57,121 nucleotides of DNA from an uncultured Spirochaetaceae bacterium (GTDB lineage: Bacteria; Spirochaetota; Spirochaetia; Sphaerochaetales; Sphaerochaetaceae), in NCBI GenBank assembly GCA_944389295.1, contig CALXLV010000017.1:1-57121 (forward strand). The letters run 5' to 3'. The translations under genes were made by a program, and so were the position numbers. The notes beneath the pieces were generated by a model, which had not been told where the DNA came from, did no database searches, and saw only the letters and a program-made list of their open reading frames with translations. Positions within the stretch are counted from its first letter, which is position 1. Each line of letters starts with the position of its first letter. Positions 36,669 through 44,586 of this stretch are shown piece after piece.

Positions 36669-37790
36669 CTAGAGTCCCATCGCGAGAGTGAGGATTATCC
36701 AGTCGAGAGTGAGGAACCCCTTCTCTGTGAGCCGGAATGAGCTATCGATAATATATGTATCCGGGGCAAGGAGAGGTATTCTCTCTGAATAGACGGAGAG
36801 GAAATCCCTGCCGAATCTCTTTCTGTACTCCTCAAGAGATATCCCGTCGGAAGTCCTGAGAGATGCGAGGAGAAACTCCTCCTCTGTCTCTGTTTCCGTA
36901 AGAGGCGTGCATGTAAGCTCCGGATTACTGAGAAACTCCTCAAGGCTCTCCGAGTCCCGCATCGATGTGACGCGGGAATATCCCACTGAGCCCTCCGCAC
37001 CGGGACCGAAGCCTATATACTGCCCGAGGTTCCAGTAGACGGAGTTGTGCATGCATCTCTCCCCCTTCTTTGCGAAGTTCGAGACTTCATAATGCTCGTA
37101 TCCCAGCTCTTTCAGGCGCCTCCATCCTTCTATGAGGAACTCTGTCTCCTCATCCTCTCCTACAGGTTTCTCCCTTCCGATGAGAGGCGTTCCCTCCTCG
37201 AATGTCAGGCAGTAGTACGAGATATGTCCGGGATTGAATGAGGCTGCTGTTTCAATATCAGAGAGGGCCTCGCTTACGCTCTCTCCCGGAACTGCCGTGA
37301 TTATATCAGCATTCCATCTGAATGAAGATGTTGAAAGAATCCTCAAGGCTTCCAGCGACCTTTCCGCCGATGCGTTCCTTCCGAGACGCCGCAGCGTCTT
37401 TTCATTGAGGCTCTGAATACCGACAGAGATACGCGAAATGCTGCCGGAGAGTTCTTCAATTTCCCCGTCTATGTTCTCAGGATTGAGTTCTGCAGTGCTC
37501 TCATCAGGTCTGCCATACTCGGATGCCGCCTCCGCGATCCTCTTTATTCCTTCATAGCCGAGGATGCCGGGGTTTCCGCCGCCTATGAAGAGCGTCCTGT
37601 AAGGCTTCTTCCACTCGGCATTCATCGCCTTTATCTCTTTAATGACAGTATCAAGATAATGACTGATCTCTCCTTCTCTGACGCAGGAGAGAGGCAGCGA
37701 ATAGAAAGCGCAGTAGTCGCACTTCCTGCTGCAGAACGGCACATGAACATAGAGGGAGAGAGGTTTGGTGCAATCTAGGCCTTTCATCAC
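36669..37790 (-). CDS. hemW: HemW-like radical SAM protein
   Basis: 373-residue coproporphyrinogen-III-oxidase-like radical SAM protein; characterised HemW is a heme chaperone rather than an oxidase. The cluster motif CSRKCDYCAFYSL (CxxxCxxC) near residue 19 begins SLYVHVPFC; GGGNPGIL takes the place of GGGTPS; RISVGIQSLNEKTLRRLGRNAS, YCLTFEEGTPL and YWNLGQYIGFGPGAEG follow. The N-x-x-G reading in the TPS position is a small deviation. Start overlaps lepB by 4 bases. Confidence 0.9.
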   Translation of the reverse strand: MMKGLDCTKPLSLYVHVPFCSRKCDYCAFYSLPLSCVREGEISHYLDTVIKEIKAMNAEWKKPYRTLFIGGGNPGILGYEGIKRIAEAASEYGRPDESTAELNPENIDGEIEELSGSISRISVGIQSLNEKTLRRLGRNASAERSLEALRILSTSSFRWNADIITAVPGESVSEALSDIETAASFNPGHISYYCLTFEEGTPLIGREKPVGEDEETEFLIEGWRRLKELGYEHYEVSNFAKKGERCMHNSVYWNLGQYIGFGPGAEGSVGYSRVTSMRDSESLEEFLSNPELTCTPLTETETEEEFLLASLRTSDGISLEEYRKRFGRDFLSVYSERIPLLAPDTYIIDSSFRLTEKGFLTLDWIILTLAMGL

Positions 37791-38809
37791 TGGTTGTCCG
37801 TGAGGGATGATATCCTTCCGACCGGCCAGAAACGTCCGACGACGCGTCCGTTTATGTCACCTTCCGGAACTGGGCCGAAGTAGCGTCCGTCCCTTGAGTT
37901 GTCCCTGTTGTCGCCGAGCGGGAGGACATGATTCTCTGGAACGTATATTCCCGCAGCATAGCGCATATGCTCGGAGCGCGCCTCCATGTCAGAGGGATCG
38001 AACGAGGCTATGGTTCCCGTTCTTGCCTTCTCGAACTCATAGCGGTCGAAGATGTAGTTGTATCCAGAGCCCTCAAGGCGGGAATATTCATCGAAGAGAT
38101 ATTTAGGAGCGGCGCTCTCAAGCCCCGCTTCCTGATACGCTGTCAGTGCCGCGGCAGCCCTGAGAGAGGGATAGTACGATGCATCGACGGAGCGGTGCGG
38201 CCCTTCGGCCAGCCCTGACGAGGCCCTGAAACTCTCCTCGTCGGTGAAGTTCCCCTCCCCGGACGGCTTTATCATCACATTTCCCTCTGTGAAGCGTATC
38301 GTGTCCCCCGGCATGCCTGCAGCCCTCTTCACATAGAGCCTCTCGGCAGGTGTTCCGTCGTCGTTCCTGTCTATGTTGACCAGCGTCAGGGTTCCCATGT
38401 AGACAACCTGGGAGAGCACGTCGAACGCAGGCCCCTTCGAGTCATACTCAGGGTTGTAGAATGTTATTATCTCGTCCCTCTGCACACGGCGCGTGTCCGT
38501 AAGAACCTTCTTTCCCGCAGGATAGAGCTCGACGCCGTAGCTGTCCTTGTTCACTATGACCCTGTCACCTATCTCAAGCGTAGAGACCATCGAGGGAGAG
38601 GGAATCACGAAGAGCTGGAAAAGGTACTGGTTAATTATAAGAACCCAGAATACGGCGAATATGAGCGCATCCACCCAGCTCCATATCTCTCCCAGCACAG
38701 TGCGTTTCTTGCTGCTGCTGTAAGCCTTAATGCGCCTTCGGCGTGTGAGATATCTCTCCGTTCTTCTCTCTAATAGCGTCAGGAAGCGGTCCATAGCGTC
38801 AAAGTACAT
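37787..38809 (-). CDS. lepB: Signal peptidase I
   Basis: Inner-membrane serine protease that removes signal peptides from exported proteins. One membrane segment (about 46-69) precedes the catalytic serine, S73 in VIPSPSM; the base K161 lies in LYVKRAAGMPGDT; box E is GDNRDNSRDGRYFGPV near the C-terminus. A ~75-residue insert between boxes D and E contains a helical, aromatic-rich stretch; together with a basic N-terminal 40 residues this makes the protein longer (340) than minimal enzymes. Divergent from the PEGA gene with a 49-base gap; no clear promoter of its own was found. Confidence 0.95.
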   Translation of the reverse strand: MYFDAMDRFLTLLERRTERYLTRRRRIKAYSSSKKRTVLGEIWSWVDALIFAVFWVLIINQYLFQLFVIPSPSMVSTLEIGDRVIVNKDSYGVELYPAGKKVLTDTRRVQRDEIITFYNPEYDSKGPAFDVLSQVVYMGTLTLVNIDRNDDGTPAERLYVKRAAGMPGDTIRFTEGNVMIKPSGEGNFTDEESFRASSGLAEGPHRSVDASYYPSLRAAAALTAYQEAGLESAAPKYLFDEYSRLEGSGYNYIFDRYEFEKARTGTIASFDPSDMEARSEHMRYAAGIYVPENHVLPLGDNRDNSRDGRYFGPVPEGDINGRVVGRFWPVGRISSLTDNQ

Positions 38810-38822
38810 CTTCTGCCTTTTG

Positions 38823-38852
38823 TTGACAAGGGACGCGGCGATGTCTGACTAT
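38823..38852 (+). promoter_or_regulatory. Promoter of the PEGA/SUMF1 gene, leaderless-type
   Basis: Consensus TTGACA (38823-38828), 18-base spacer, weak GACTAT (38847-38852), then 6 bases to the ATG at 38859. No Shine-Dalgarno fits. The -10 box is poor, so this rests on the perfect -35 and on the same spacing seen at other genes in the window. Confidence 0.4.
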
Positions 38853-38858
38853 TAGGCC

Positions 38859-40289
38859 ATGAGAAAGAGAGAGGAACTGCCGGAGGTAGAGCCGGTGAAG
38901 CTCCGCCCGGTGCACGGCATCAGGCCGGGAGTTCTGATACTTGCGGCTTTGATCGCCGCCGTACTGCTTTTGTTCTTTATTGTCTGCATGCTTCCCGGGA
39001 TAGTCTCCGGGGAGGGCTATGCCGTGTTCAGCCTCAACACCGCCGATACGGCAATCTATATGGACGGAAAGTACATAGGCTCGTCGGAAGGTTCCGTCTA
39101 CAGGCTTCCCGCAGGCAGGCATGAGTTCTCGTTCTCCGTCAGCGGCGCGGATGCGGGATCGGCTGAGGCGGAAATCCCGCACAGAATCTTCTTCACGCTC
39201 TTCTCCCACCGCCTGAATACAATAGAATATGAAGTAGAGTGGACTTCTGAGATAGAGGAAGCCGTCACTTCCTCGTTCGCCTCAGATACAGCCCTGTGGT
39301 CTGCTGTCATATCATATGAGAAACCATATGTATTTCCTCCCCTCTTCTCCCATTTCGCCAGGAATGCGGCGGCATTGAGCTTTGATGATGTCTCTGATGT
39401 CTGGCTCTACGCGGCGATGCATATCACCTCTGATGATATGTACCGCGACTATCTTCTTGGAATGGAAACACTTGAGAAGTCAGGAGTGAAATACAGCTCC
39501 GAAACGCTTGAGGATATCAACACTATTCTTGCAGCTGCATATGACGGCGCGGCATACAGTGCCCAGAGAGCAGACATCGGCAGCAGAGGTGTCAAACCTG
39601 TGTATTCTGATGGATTTTTCAGCTACGGTGAGCAGACTCTCTCTATGGGAAGCACAGATGAGATAGACTTCCCGGCTTCCAATGAGCATTACGTCACCGT
39701 GACCGTACCCTCTTTCTCGATCGGGGCGCGCCCTGTTTCAGAGTATGAATACGCGCTCTTCGTTTCGGAAAATCCCTACTGGTCGAAGGATAACAGGGAT
39801 GAACTTATTGCTGACGGCATGGCAGATGAGAACTACCTTGATGGAATCGCGCTCTCAACATCAGTAATATCATCGCGTCCTGTAAGGAATATATCCATCT
39901 CTGCCGCAGAGGCCTACTGCGAGTGGCTTTCGGAGAAAACAGGGAGGAAATTCTCTCTTCCCTCCGAGGCTGAGTGGTACGCGGCCGCGCTTTCCGCTGA
40001 GGGGAAACCGTATGTGACCTCACTGATTTCCTACGATCCGGACCCGTCCTCCCCCTCTGCGATGATGGGCCAGCTATGGGAGTTCACCTCGACTCCTTAC
40101 ATTCCTCTGATGCGTCTTGCCGGATACGATGAGGCGATTGAACTCTCCTCCCTTTATCCTTATGATGGCCATGTGGTCAAGGGCGGCAGCTTCATCAACA
40201 CGCCGGAGAGTGTTACGGCCGAGAGCGTCGGCGTTATGGACAGAGCTGCATGCAGTCCCTATGCAGGTTTCAGGGTGAGAACGGAATGA
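38859..40289 (+). CDS. Membrane-anchored PEGA / SUMF1-like domain protein
   Basis: 476 residues of unknown exact role. A basic start, then one membrane anchor (about 23-47), a PEGA-like beta module (AVFSLNTADTAIYMDGKYIGS... to ~90), a helical middle (~120-210) and a formylglycine-generating-enzyme-like (SUMF1) domain at about 265-476: ARPVSEYEYALFVSENPYW, SAAEAYCEWLSEKTGRKFSLP, MGQLWEFTS, VVKGGSF and AGFRVRTE. I do not see the pair of active-site cysteines expected of true formylglycine-generating enzymes, so it is probably a binding or structural domain. Periplasm-facing topology is inferred. Translationally coupled to smpB (ATGA). Confidence 0.78.
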   Translation: MRKREELPEVEPVKLRPVHGIRPGVLILAALIAAVLLLFFIVCMLPGIVSGEGYAVFSLNTADTAIYMDGKYIGSSEGSVYRLPAGRHEFSFSVSGADAGSAEAEIPHRIFFTLFSHRLNTIEYEVEWTSEIEEAVTSSFASDTALWSAVISYEKPYVFPPLFSHFARNAAALSFDDVSDVWLYAAMHITSDDMYRDYLLGMETLEKSGVKYSSETLEDINTILAAAYDGAAYSAQRADIGSRGVKPVYSDGFFSYGEQTLSMGSTDEIDFPASNEHYVTVTVPSFSIGARPVSEYEYALFVSENPYWSKDNRDELIADGMADENYLDGIALSTSVISSRPVRNISISAAEAYCEWLSEKTGRKFSLPSEAEWYAAALSAEGKPYVTSLISYDPDPSSPSAMMGQLWEFTSTPYIPLMRLAGYDEAIELSSLYPYDGHVVKGGSFINTPESVTAESVGVMDRAACSPYAGFRVRTE

Positions 40290-40747
40290 GCGGAATAAAG
40301 CTGATACAGAAGAACAGAAAGGCTTACTTCAACTATGAGATGATAGAAGAGCTGGAAGTCGGGATATCCCTCTCCGGAACCGAGGTGAAGTCTGTCAGGG
40401 AGGGAAAGTGCTCCTTCTCCGACAGCTATGTCGTACCGAAGAACGGCGAGCTGCAGCTGATCGGGTTCATCATCCAGCCCTACTCCCACGGCAATATCTT
40501 CAATCATAAAAGCGACAGGACGAGAACCCTTCTTGCCCACAGGCAGGAGATAAAGAAGTTCACGCGCAAGGTGAACGAGAGGGGCTTCACCATCGTCCCC
40601 ACAGAAATCTACCTCAAGGGCAATCTTGTAAAGATGAAGATAGCGCTTGCCCGCGGAAAAAACGTAAGGGACAAGAAGGAAGCCATAAAGGAGCGCGACC
40701 TCAACAGGGATACGCGGCGTCAGCTGAGAGAGCTCAACAGCTACTGA
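40286..40747 (+). CDS. smpB: SsrA-binding protein SmpB
   Basis: Partner of tmRNA in trans-translation, which frees stalled ribosomes and tags the unfinished protein. 153 residues starting MSGIKLIQKNRKAYFNY (ATG overlapping the previous stop); the family core GISLSGTEVKSVREGKCSFSDSYV and ARGKNVRDKKEAIKERDLNRD are conserved. Its RNA partner ssrA lies 0.6 kb away on the other strand with only tetR between. The stop overlaps the convergent tetR stop by 7 bases. Confidence 0.97.
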   Translation: MSGIKLIQKNRKAYFNYEMIEELEVGISLSGTEVKSVREGKCSFSDSYVVPKNGELQLIGFIIQPYSHGNIFNHKSDRTRTLLAHRQEIKKFTRKVNERGFTIVPTEIYLKGNLVKMKIALARGKNVRDKKEAIKERDLNRDTRRQLRELNSY

Positions 40748-41313
40748 GCCGGCACGAATGCCGACTGCGCTCTGATGATGAGTGCGTTCATCTTCTCGGC
40801 AAGTTCGTCGATGGTGAAATCCAGATCATCTTTCAGCCATGCCTCAAGGATGTTCACCGCGCCGCCTACGATGAAATAGAAGAGGAGCTTTGCATCCTCC
40901 TTATCCATTCCCAGTTCATTCGTCCAGTTGTCCATCGCGCCGGGAAGTGCGAAATAGAGTATGTTTCTGAGAAAGTTCTTGTCGCCCCTCTCCGAGAGCA
41001 GGAGCGCGCACATGTCCTCATTCGAGCGGATGATGCGGAAGATGACGATGAGAAGATCCTTCACTGAATGTATGACCTCGCCTGAGATGTTCAGCGCGGA
41101 GATGATTTCCGAGAGGAAATCTCCTTCTATCTCGCTCAGAAGATCTTCTATCGAGGTGTAGTGGGCATAGAATGTGTTGCGGTTCACATCGGCGGACGAA
41201 CAGATCTCGCTGATCGAGATCTTCTCAATGCTCTTCTCTTTCAGAAGAGAGAGAAGAGAGGTTTTCAGCCTCTCTTTCGTCTTTTTAACTCTGATGTCTG
41301 CCGTTCTAGCCAT
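40741..41313 (-). CDS. TetR/AcrR-family transcriptional regulator
   Basis: 190-residue DNA-binding repressor type. The N-terminal helix-turn-helix reads TSLLSLLKEKSIEKISISEICSSADVNRNTFYAHY (quoted in parts: ISISEICSSADVNRNTFY is the recognition core), followed by an all-helical ligand domain with hydrophobic, membrane-like stretches (LLFYFIVGGAVNILEAWL). I chose the ATG at 41313 (MARTADIRVKKTK); the longer frame from 41364 would read through the tmRNA 3' end. Only 11 bases separate this ATG from the mature end of ssrA on the same strand, so it may be read from the ssrA promoter. Target and ligand unknown. Confidence 0.85.
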   Translation of the reverse strand: MARTADIRVKKTKERLKTSLLSLLKEKSIEKISISEICSSADVNRNTFYAHYTSIEDLLSEIEGDFLSEIISALNISGEVIHSVKDLLIVIFRIIRSNEDMCALLLSERGDKNFLRNILYFALPGAMDNWTNELGMDKEDAKLLFYFIVGGAVNILEAWLKDDLDFTIDELAEKMNALIIRAQSAFVPAQ

Positions 41314-41324
41314 CCTAGCCTCTC

Positions 41325-41689
41325 TGGAGGTGGGGAGAATCGAACTCCCGTCCTGACAGTCCACCCATAAACGTCTACGGATGTAGTCCCGGTTCGGTCT
41401 TGCTCATCCTTCGGCAGCGGGACCGGCGTCCGGATGCAGCATCACCTTAGTGTCCCTCCCCGCCCGGTGAGATGCGGAAAGGCAAGTCCCATGTTGTAAA
41501 GAAAACCCCTGGTCAGGGACTTAGCCCGGTGTTTCCCGCTCAATACTGATTAAGCAGCAAGAGCAAATGCTTCGTCAGAGACGAACTCGTCTTCTTTCTT
41601 TGCATTTAATTTTTGTTGCCGGTTTTACAAGTCAGCTCTTGATCCGCAGTCTATGGCATAGCAAAGCCAGTCGAAACCGGAACACCCCC
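41325..41689 (-). ncRNA. ssrA: Transfer-messenger RNA
   Basis: One-piece tmRNA of about 365 nt. The 5' end GGGGGUG (41689-41683) pairs with CACCUCC (41332-41326) as a 7-bp acceptor stem with one G-U; discriminator A is at 41325 and CCA is not encoded. The T arm GGGAG-UUCGAUU-CUCCC lies just before the 3' strand and the 5' half has the expected GGUUUCGACUGG. The tag frame (41603-41550) begins GCA AAG AAA and encodes AKKEDEFVSDEAFALAA then UAA, with the ALAA protease signal. It sits beside smpB. Confidence 0.95.
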
Positions 41690-41708
41690 GTTTAAAGTGT
41701 TCAGCGTA

Positions 41709-41737
41709 AAAATAACAAAAAAAACTGCTGTTATCAA
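41709..41737 (-). promoter_or_regulatory. Promoter of ssrA
   Basis: Minus-strand TTGATA (41737-41732), 17-base spacer containing a T8 run, TATTTT (41714-41709). Predicted start near 41702, giving a 5' extension of about a dozen bases removed on tmRNA maturation. It begins 5 bases after the stop of the acetyltransferase gene; no good terminator is visible between the two genes, though the T8 run could aid release. Confidence 0.6.
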
Positions 41738-41741
41738 GTTT

Positions 41742-42293
41742 TCAGATCGTCATGACCATTGTATTCAGAGTACTGTGCCTGTTCACATGCACAAATCCGT
41801 TATTCATGTAGAAAGGAATGAGCACGTCCGCACAGTCGACAGCTGTGAACCTTCCGCCTACGCTGTTTTTCACGTCGGCAAGTATGGCTTTCACCGCAGA
41901 AAGCATCTCACTGCCTGTAATGTCAGATTTCTGCGCCCTGTCATTTCTGGCAAGCTGTCCGATCAGATAGCAGCCGACAGAACGTGCACTTCGCCTGCCA
42001 TAGCCTCTGATCATCTCCATTGCCGATGGGGAAAGATCAGAGAACAGCTCATCAAGAATCAATGAATGCAGTGAGAGTGTGAAAAAGGCGGAAATTTCGA
42101 GCCGCGGCTTATCGATAATGAAATAATTGCGCGTATTATCAGCCTTTTCATATTTTGAACACTCGGTCTGAATAAAATACTCAATTTCCCTGTTTCGTTC
42201 ACAAGAGAAAGAAGTGCGCATCTTTCTGAATTCGGTTCGTGAGAAAATATTCAGAAGTTCCTTGTATTCATAGATTGCCAGACCACTCTTCAC
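41742..42293 (-). CDS. GNAT-fold acetyltransferase, possible toxin of a two-gene module
   Basis: 183 residues resembling GNAT acetyltransferases of the kind found as toxins that acetylate aminoacyl-tRNA. Visible parts are GCYLIGQLARND (as LIGRLAVD in TacT-like proteins), then ITGSEMLSAVKAIL where the acetyl-CoA pyrophosphate loop and helix should be, and VDCADVLIPFYMNNGFVHV matching the final strand with the FYxxxGF motif. The usual Q/RxxGxG/A loop is degenerate (QKSDITGSE), so activity is not certain. Start is GTG at 42293, overlapping the stop of the small upstream gene by 4 bases (GTGA). Toxic function is inferred from architecture only. Confidence 0.72.
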   Translation of the reverse strand: MKSGLAIYEYKELLNIFSRTEFRKMRTSFSCERNREIEYFIQTECSKYEKADNTRNYFIIDKPRLEISAFFTLSLHSLILDELFSDLSPSAMEMIRGYGRRSARSVGCYLIGQLARNDRAQKSDITGSEMLSAVKAILADVKNSVGGRFTAVDCADVLIPFYMNNGFVHVNRHSTLNTMVMTI

Positions 42294-42469
42294 GAGAATT
42301 TTTCCTTCAGCTTCTTTATATCCTCTTCTGTCAGTTTGTTCTTGAAAAGATCATATATCTCAGGCGGGATATCCTTGAGCTGGGAACCCCGTTTAATGCC
42401 TTCAAGGAGGTTCTTCACTCCCCATTCCGGATTTATTGTCACCGGTCTTTCATATGAGCTTATAGCCAT
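42290..42469 (-). CDS. 59-residue protein upstream of the GNAT gene, candidate antitoxin
   Basis: Short gene beginning ATG at 42469 with GGAGG 4 bases upstream and ending TGA at 42290, overlapping the GTG start of the acetyltransferase. The product begins MAISSYERPVTINPEWGVKN and ends LTEEDIKKLKEKFS; the second half is charged and helical, the first half has an extended YERPVTINPEWG segment. I do not recognise a ribbon-helix-helix, HTH or other named antitoxin fold. Coupling, small size and order (small gene first) match type II toxin-antitoxin operons; the function is a hypothesis. Confidence 0.75.
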   Translation of the reverse strand: MAISSYERPVTINPEWGVKNLLEGIKRGSQLKDIPPEIYDLFKNKLTEEDIKKLKEKFS

Positions 42470-42494
42470 AGTGCCTCCTTCTTTTTACAGCCAT

Positions 42495-42523
42495 ATGATA
42501 CAGGCGATGCAGAGCATTGAAAA
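42495..42523 (-). promoter_or_regulatory. Promoter of the 59-residue protein/GNAT module
   Basis: Minus-strand TTTTCA (42523-42518), 17-base spacer, TATCAT (42500-42495), predicted start about 42488, leaving a ~19-base leader with a GGAGG site. Unlike several neighbours this unit has a normal leader. No clear inverted repeat for autoregulation is visible. Confidence 0.5.
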
Positions 42524-42539
42524 CGGGCAGAAACGGACA

Positions 42540-43310
42540 CTAGTGGGACTGGCTGTCAATTTCATCCCTGAACGCTTTGAAGAACTCCTCAAGATCATCG
42601 AACTTCAGCGCGGCGTAGTCATCAATATACGTTCTGTCCCTGTTGACTATCACGATATCCTTTCCGGCCCTTGCAGAGATGAACGGAAGTGATGCCGCGG
42701 GATTCACCACCAGCGAGGAACCAAGGACAATGGCGAGATCAGCATAGGAGAAAGCGTTCTCGCCTCTCATCAGCGTCGTACTGTTGAGAGCTTCTCCGTA
42801 GAATACGATGTCTGGCTTCACCAGTCCTCCGCAGGACTGGCACACTGGAACTGCATGGCTGTTGACCGCATCAGCGAGATAGCTGTAGCTGTAATGCCTT
42901 CTGCATTTCATGCAGTAGCCTTCCCTTAGGCTCCCATGAAGTTCATAGACTTTCTTTGAACCAGCTTTCTGATGAAGTCCGTCTATGTTCTGCGTGAATA
43001 TGCCTTCGCTGAGTTTTCCTTTTTTCTCCATCAGTGCAAGCGTCTCATGGATGATATTGGGCTTGTATCTCTCCATCTGGAACCAGTATTCGCGGGCCCA
43101 GTCGTAGAATACGTCAGGATGGGAGGTGAAGAAGTCAATATCGAGAATCGCCTCGACATTCATATGTCCGAACTCTTTGCTGTAAAGACCGTCGGAAGAA
43201 CGGAAATCCGGGATGCCGGAAAGCGTGGAAACGCCCGCGCCTGTCAGGACGGCAATGCGCCCTGCTTTTCTGTAGAGATCAATGAATGCGCCGAAATCAG
43301 ACATGCTCAT
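42540..43310 (-). CDS. SIR2-family NAD-dependent protein deacetylase
   Basis: Sirtuin that removes acyl groups from lysine using NAD. 256 residues with the NAD-binding GAGVSTLSGIPDFRSSDGLY near residue 22, TQNIDGLHQKAGS, the catalytic histidine in YELHGSL, a four-cysteine zinc site (CMKC and CQSC, 25-30 residues apart) and GSSLVVNPA. Fits bacterial CobB-like or class U sirtuins. Last gene of folD-miaB-sirtuin; overlaps miaB by 14 bases. The next unit downstream encodes an acetyltransferase-like protein, but separately promoted. Confidence 0.93.
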   Translation of the reverse strand: MSMSDFGAFIDLYRKAGRIAVLTGAGVSTLSGIPDFRSSDGLYSKEFGHMNVEAILDIDFFTSHPDVFYDWAREYWFQMERYKPNIIHETLALMEKKGKLSEGIFTQNIDGLHQKAGSKKVYELHGSLREGYCMKCRRHYSYSYLADAVNSHAVPVCQSCGGLVKPDIVFYGEALNSTTLMRGENAFSYADLAIVLGSSLVVNPAASLPFISARAGKDIVIVNRDRTYIDDYAALKFDDLEEFFKAFRDEIDSQSH

Positions 43311-44586
43311 TGCCTCTGAATGTGTTTCCTCTCAGTTCCGAGGCATCTATCGTGACGACATCTCCCGGCTGGTGATCAAGAGATGAGGCAAATGAGAAGT
43401 AGTCATTGTGCTCGCCTCTGGCAAGATATCTCTCCCCGTCATCGCGGCTCCTGCCGGTGACTATCGCCACGGCCCTGAACGGAAGCATACCGGCCTTTAT
43501 TCTGGCCTGACGCTCAAGCTGCTCGGAGATCAGGCGCTCAAGTCTCTTAACTTTCACGCTCTCTTCAAGCTGTCCTTCCATCACAGCGGCCCGCGTACCC
43601 TCCCTCGGGTTGAAGTAGTACATGAACGCCTCAGTGCAGCCCATCTCCTCCATCGCGGAGAGTGTCTCCTCATACTCTTCCTCTGTCTCGGAAGGGAATC
43701 CCGTCATTACGTCCGTGGAAAGAGTGAGGGACGGTATCCTCTCCTTCATCTTTTTCACAAGCGCAAGGAAATTCTCCCTGGTAGTCTTGCGGTTCATCAG
43801 CTGGAGAATCCTGGTCGAGCCCGACTGCATGGGAAGATGTATATGCTTCGCCATCTTCGGATTCTCCGCAATGACTGAGATGAGATGGTCGGAGAAGTCC
43901 TTGGGATGCGGCGACTCGAAGCGCACGAAAATTATATTCCCCAGATACGGAGTGATTATCTCCAGAAGCGTTGGGAAATCAACAGTGCGCCCTTCATATT
44001 CAGAGCGGTAGGAGTTCACATTCTGTCCGAGGAGCGTTATCTCCCTCACGCCCTTTGAGTCGAGGAAGCGTATTTCGTTTATTATCTCGCTGACGCTCCT
44101 AGAGACTTCCCTCCCCCTCACATAAGGAACAATGCAGTATGAGCAGAAATTATTGCATCCGTTCATTATTGGAACGTAGCTGGAGAACTCACCTTCTCTG
44201 TAATAGGAATCTAAAAAGCGGTATCCGCCGAGTTTTTCAAGGGGATGGCCGAGAATGAAATCAGGTATTTCGGCCTTTTCGTTCGTACCTATCACAGCAT
44301 CGATCTGCGGAGCCTCTGCTTTGAGTTCTTCCTTCATCCTCTCTGCCATGCATCCGGTGACGATCAAGGTCATATCATGCTTTTTCTTCTCTGCGCTGTA
44401 GAATCCGAGACGGCCCCAGATGCGGTTCTCCGCACTCTTCCTGACAGAGCATGTGTTGATTATAACGGCATCTGCCTCATCGGGATTCTCCGTTTTCTCC
44501 ATTCCCCTGCCTTTGAGAAGAGCTTCTATTGCCGCGCTTTCCGCCATGTTGAGCTGGCATCCGTATGATTCTATTAGAAACTTCAT
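43297..44586 (-). CDS. miaB: tRNA-2-methylthio-N6-isopentenyladenosine synthase MiaB
   Basis: Radical-SAM methylthiotransferase modifying A37 of tRNAs reading UNN codons. 429 residues: the UPF0004 domain with three cysteines (SYGCQLNMAES, IINTCSVRK, VTGCMAERM), the radical SAM cluster GCNNFCSYCIVPYVRGRE, LLGQNVNSY, LPMQSGSTRIL and a C-terminal TRAM domain (~365-429). The order of motifs fits MiaB rather than RimO or MtaB. Overlaps folD by 4 bases upstream. Confidence 0.95.
   Translation of the reverse strand: MKFLIESYGCQLNMAESAAIEALLKGRGMEKTENPDEADAVIINTCSVRKSAENRIWGRLGFYSAEKKKHDMTLIVTGCMAERMKEELKAEAPQIDAVIGTNEKAEIPDFILGHPLEKLGGYRFLDSYYREGEFSSYVPIMNGCNNFCSYCIVPYVRGREVSRSVSEIINEIRFLDSKGVREITLLGQNVNSYRSEYEGRTVDFPTLLEIITPYLGNIIFVRFESPHPKDFSDHLISVIAENPKMAKHIHLPMQSGSTRILQLMNRKTTRENFLALVKKMKERIPSLTLSTDVMTGFPSETEEEYEETLSAMEEMGCTEAFMYYFNPREGTRAAVMEGQLEESVKVKRLERLISEQLERQARIKAGMLPFRAVAIVTGRSRDDGERYLARGEHNDYFSFASSLDHQPGDVVTIDASELRGNTFRGNEHV

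Noticed and set aside
41313..41364. Longer tetR start at 41364
   Set aside because: The extra 17 codons overlap the tmRNA acceptor and T arm; MARTADIRVKKTK at 41313 is a usual TetR N-terminus.
41325..41370. tmRNA 3' end as an integration site of a mobile element
   Set aside because: Integrases often use ssrA, but no integrase gene, no repeat of the 3' end and no foreign block is seen; smpB and tetR follow directly.
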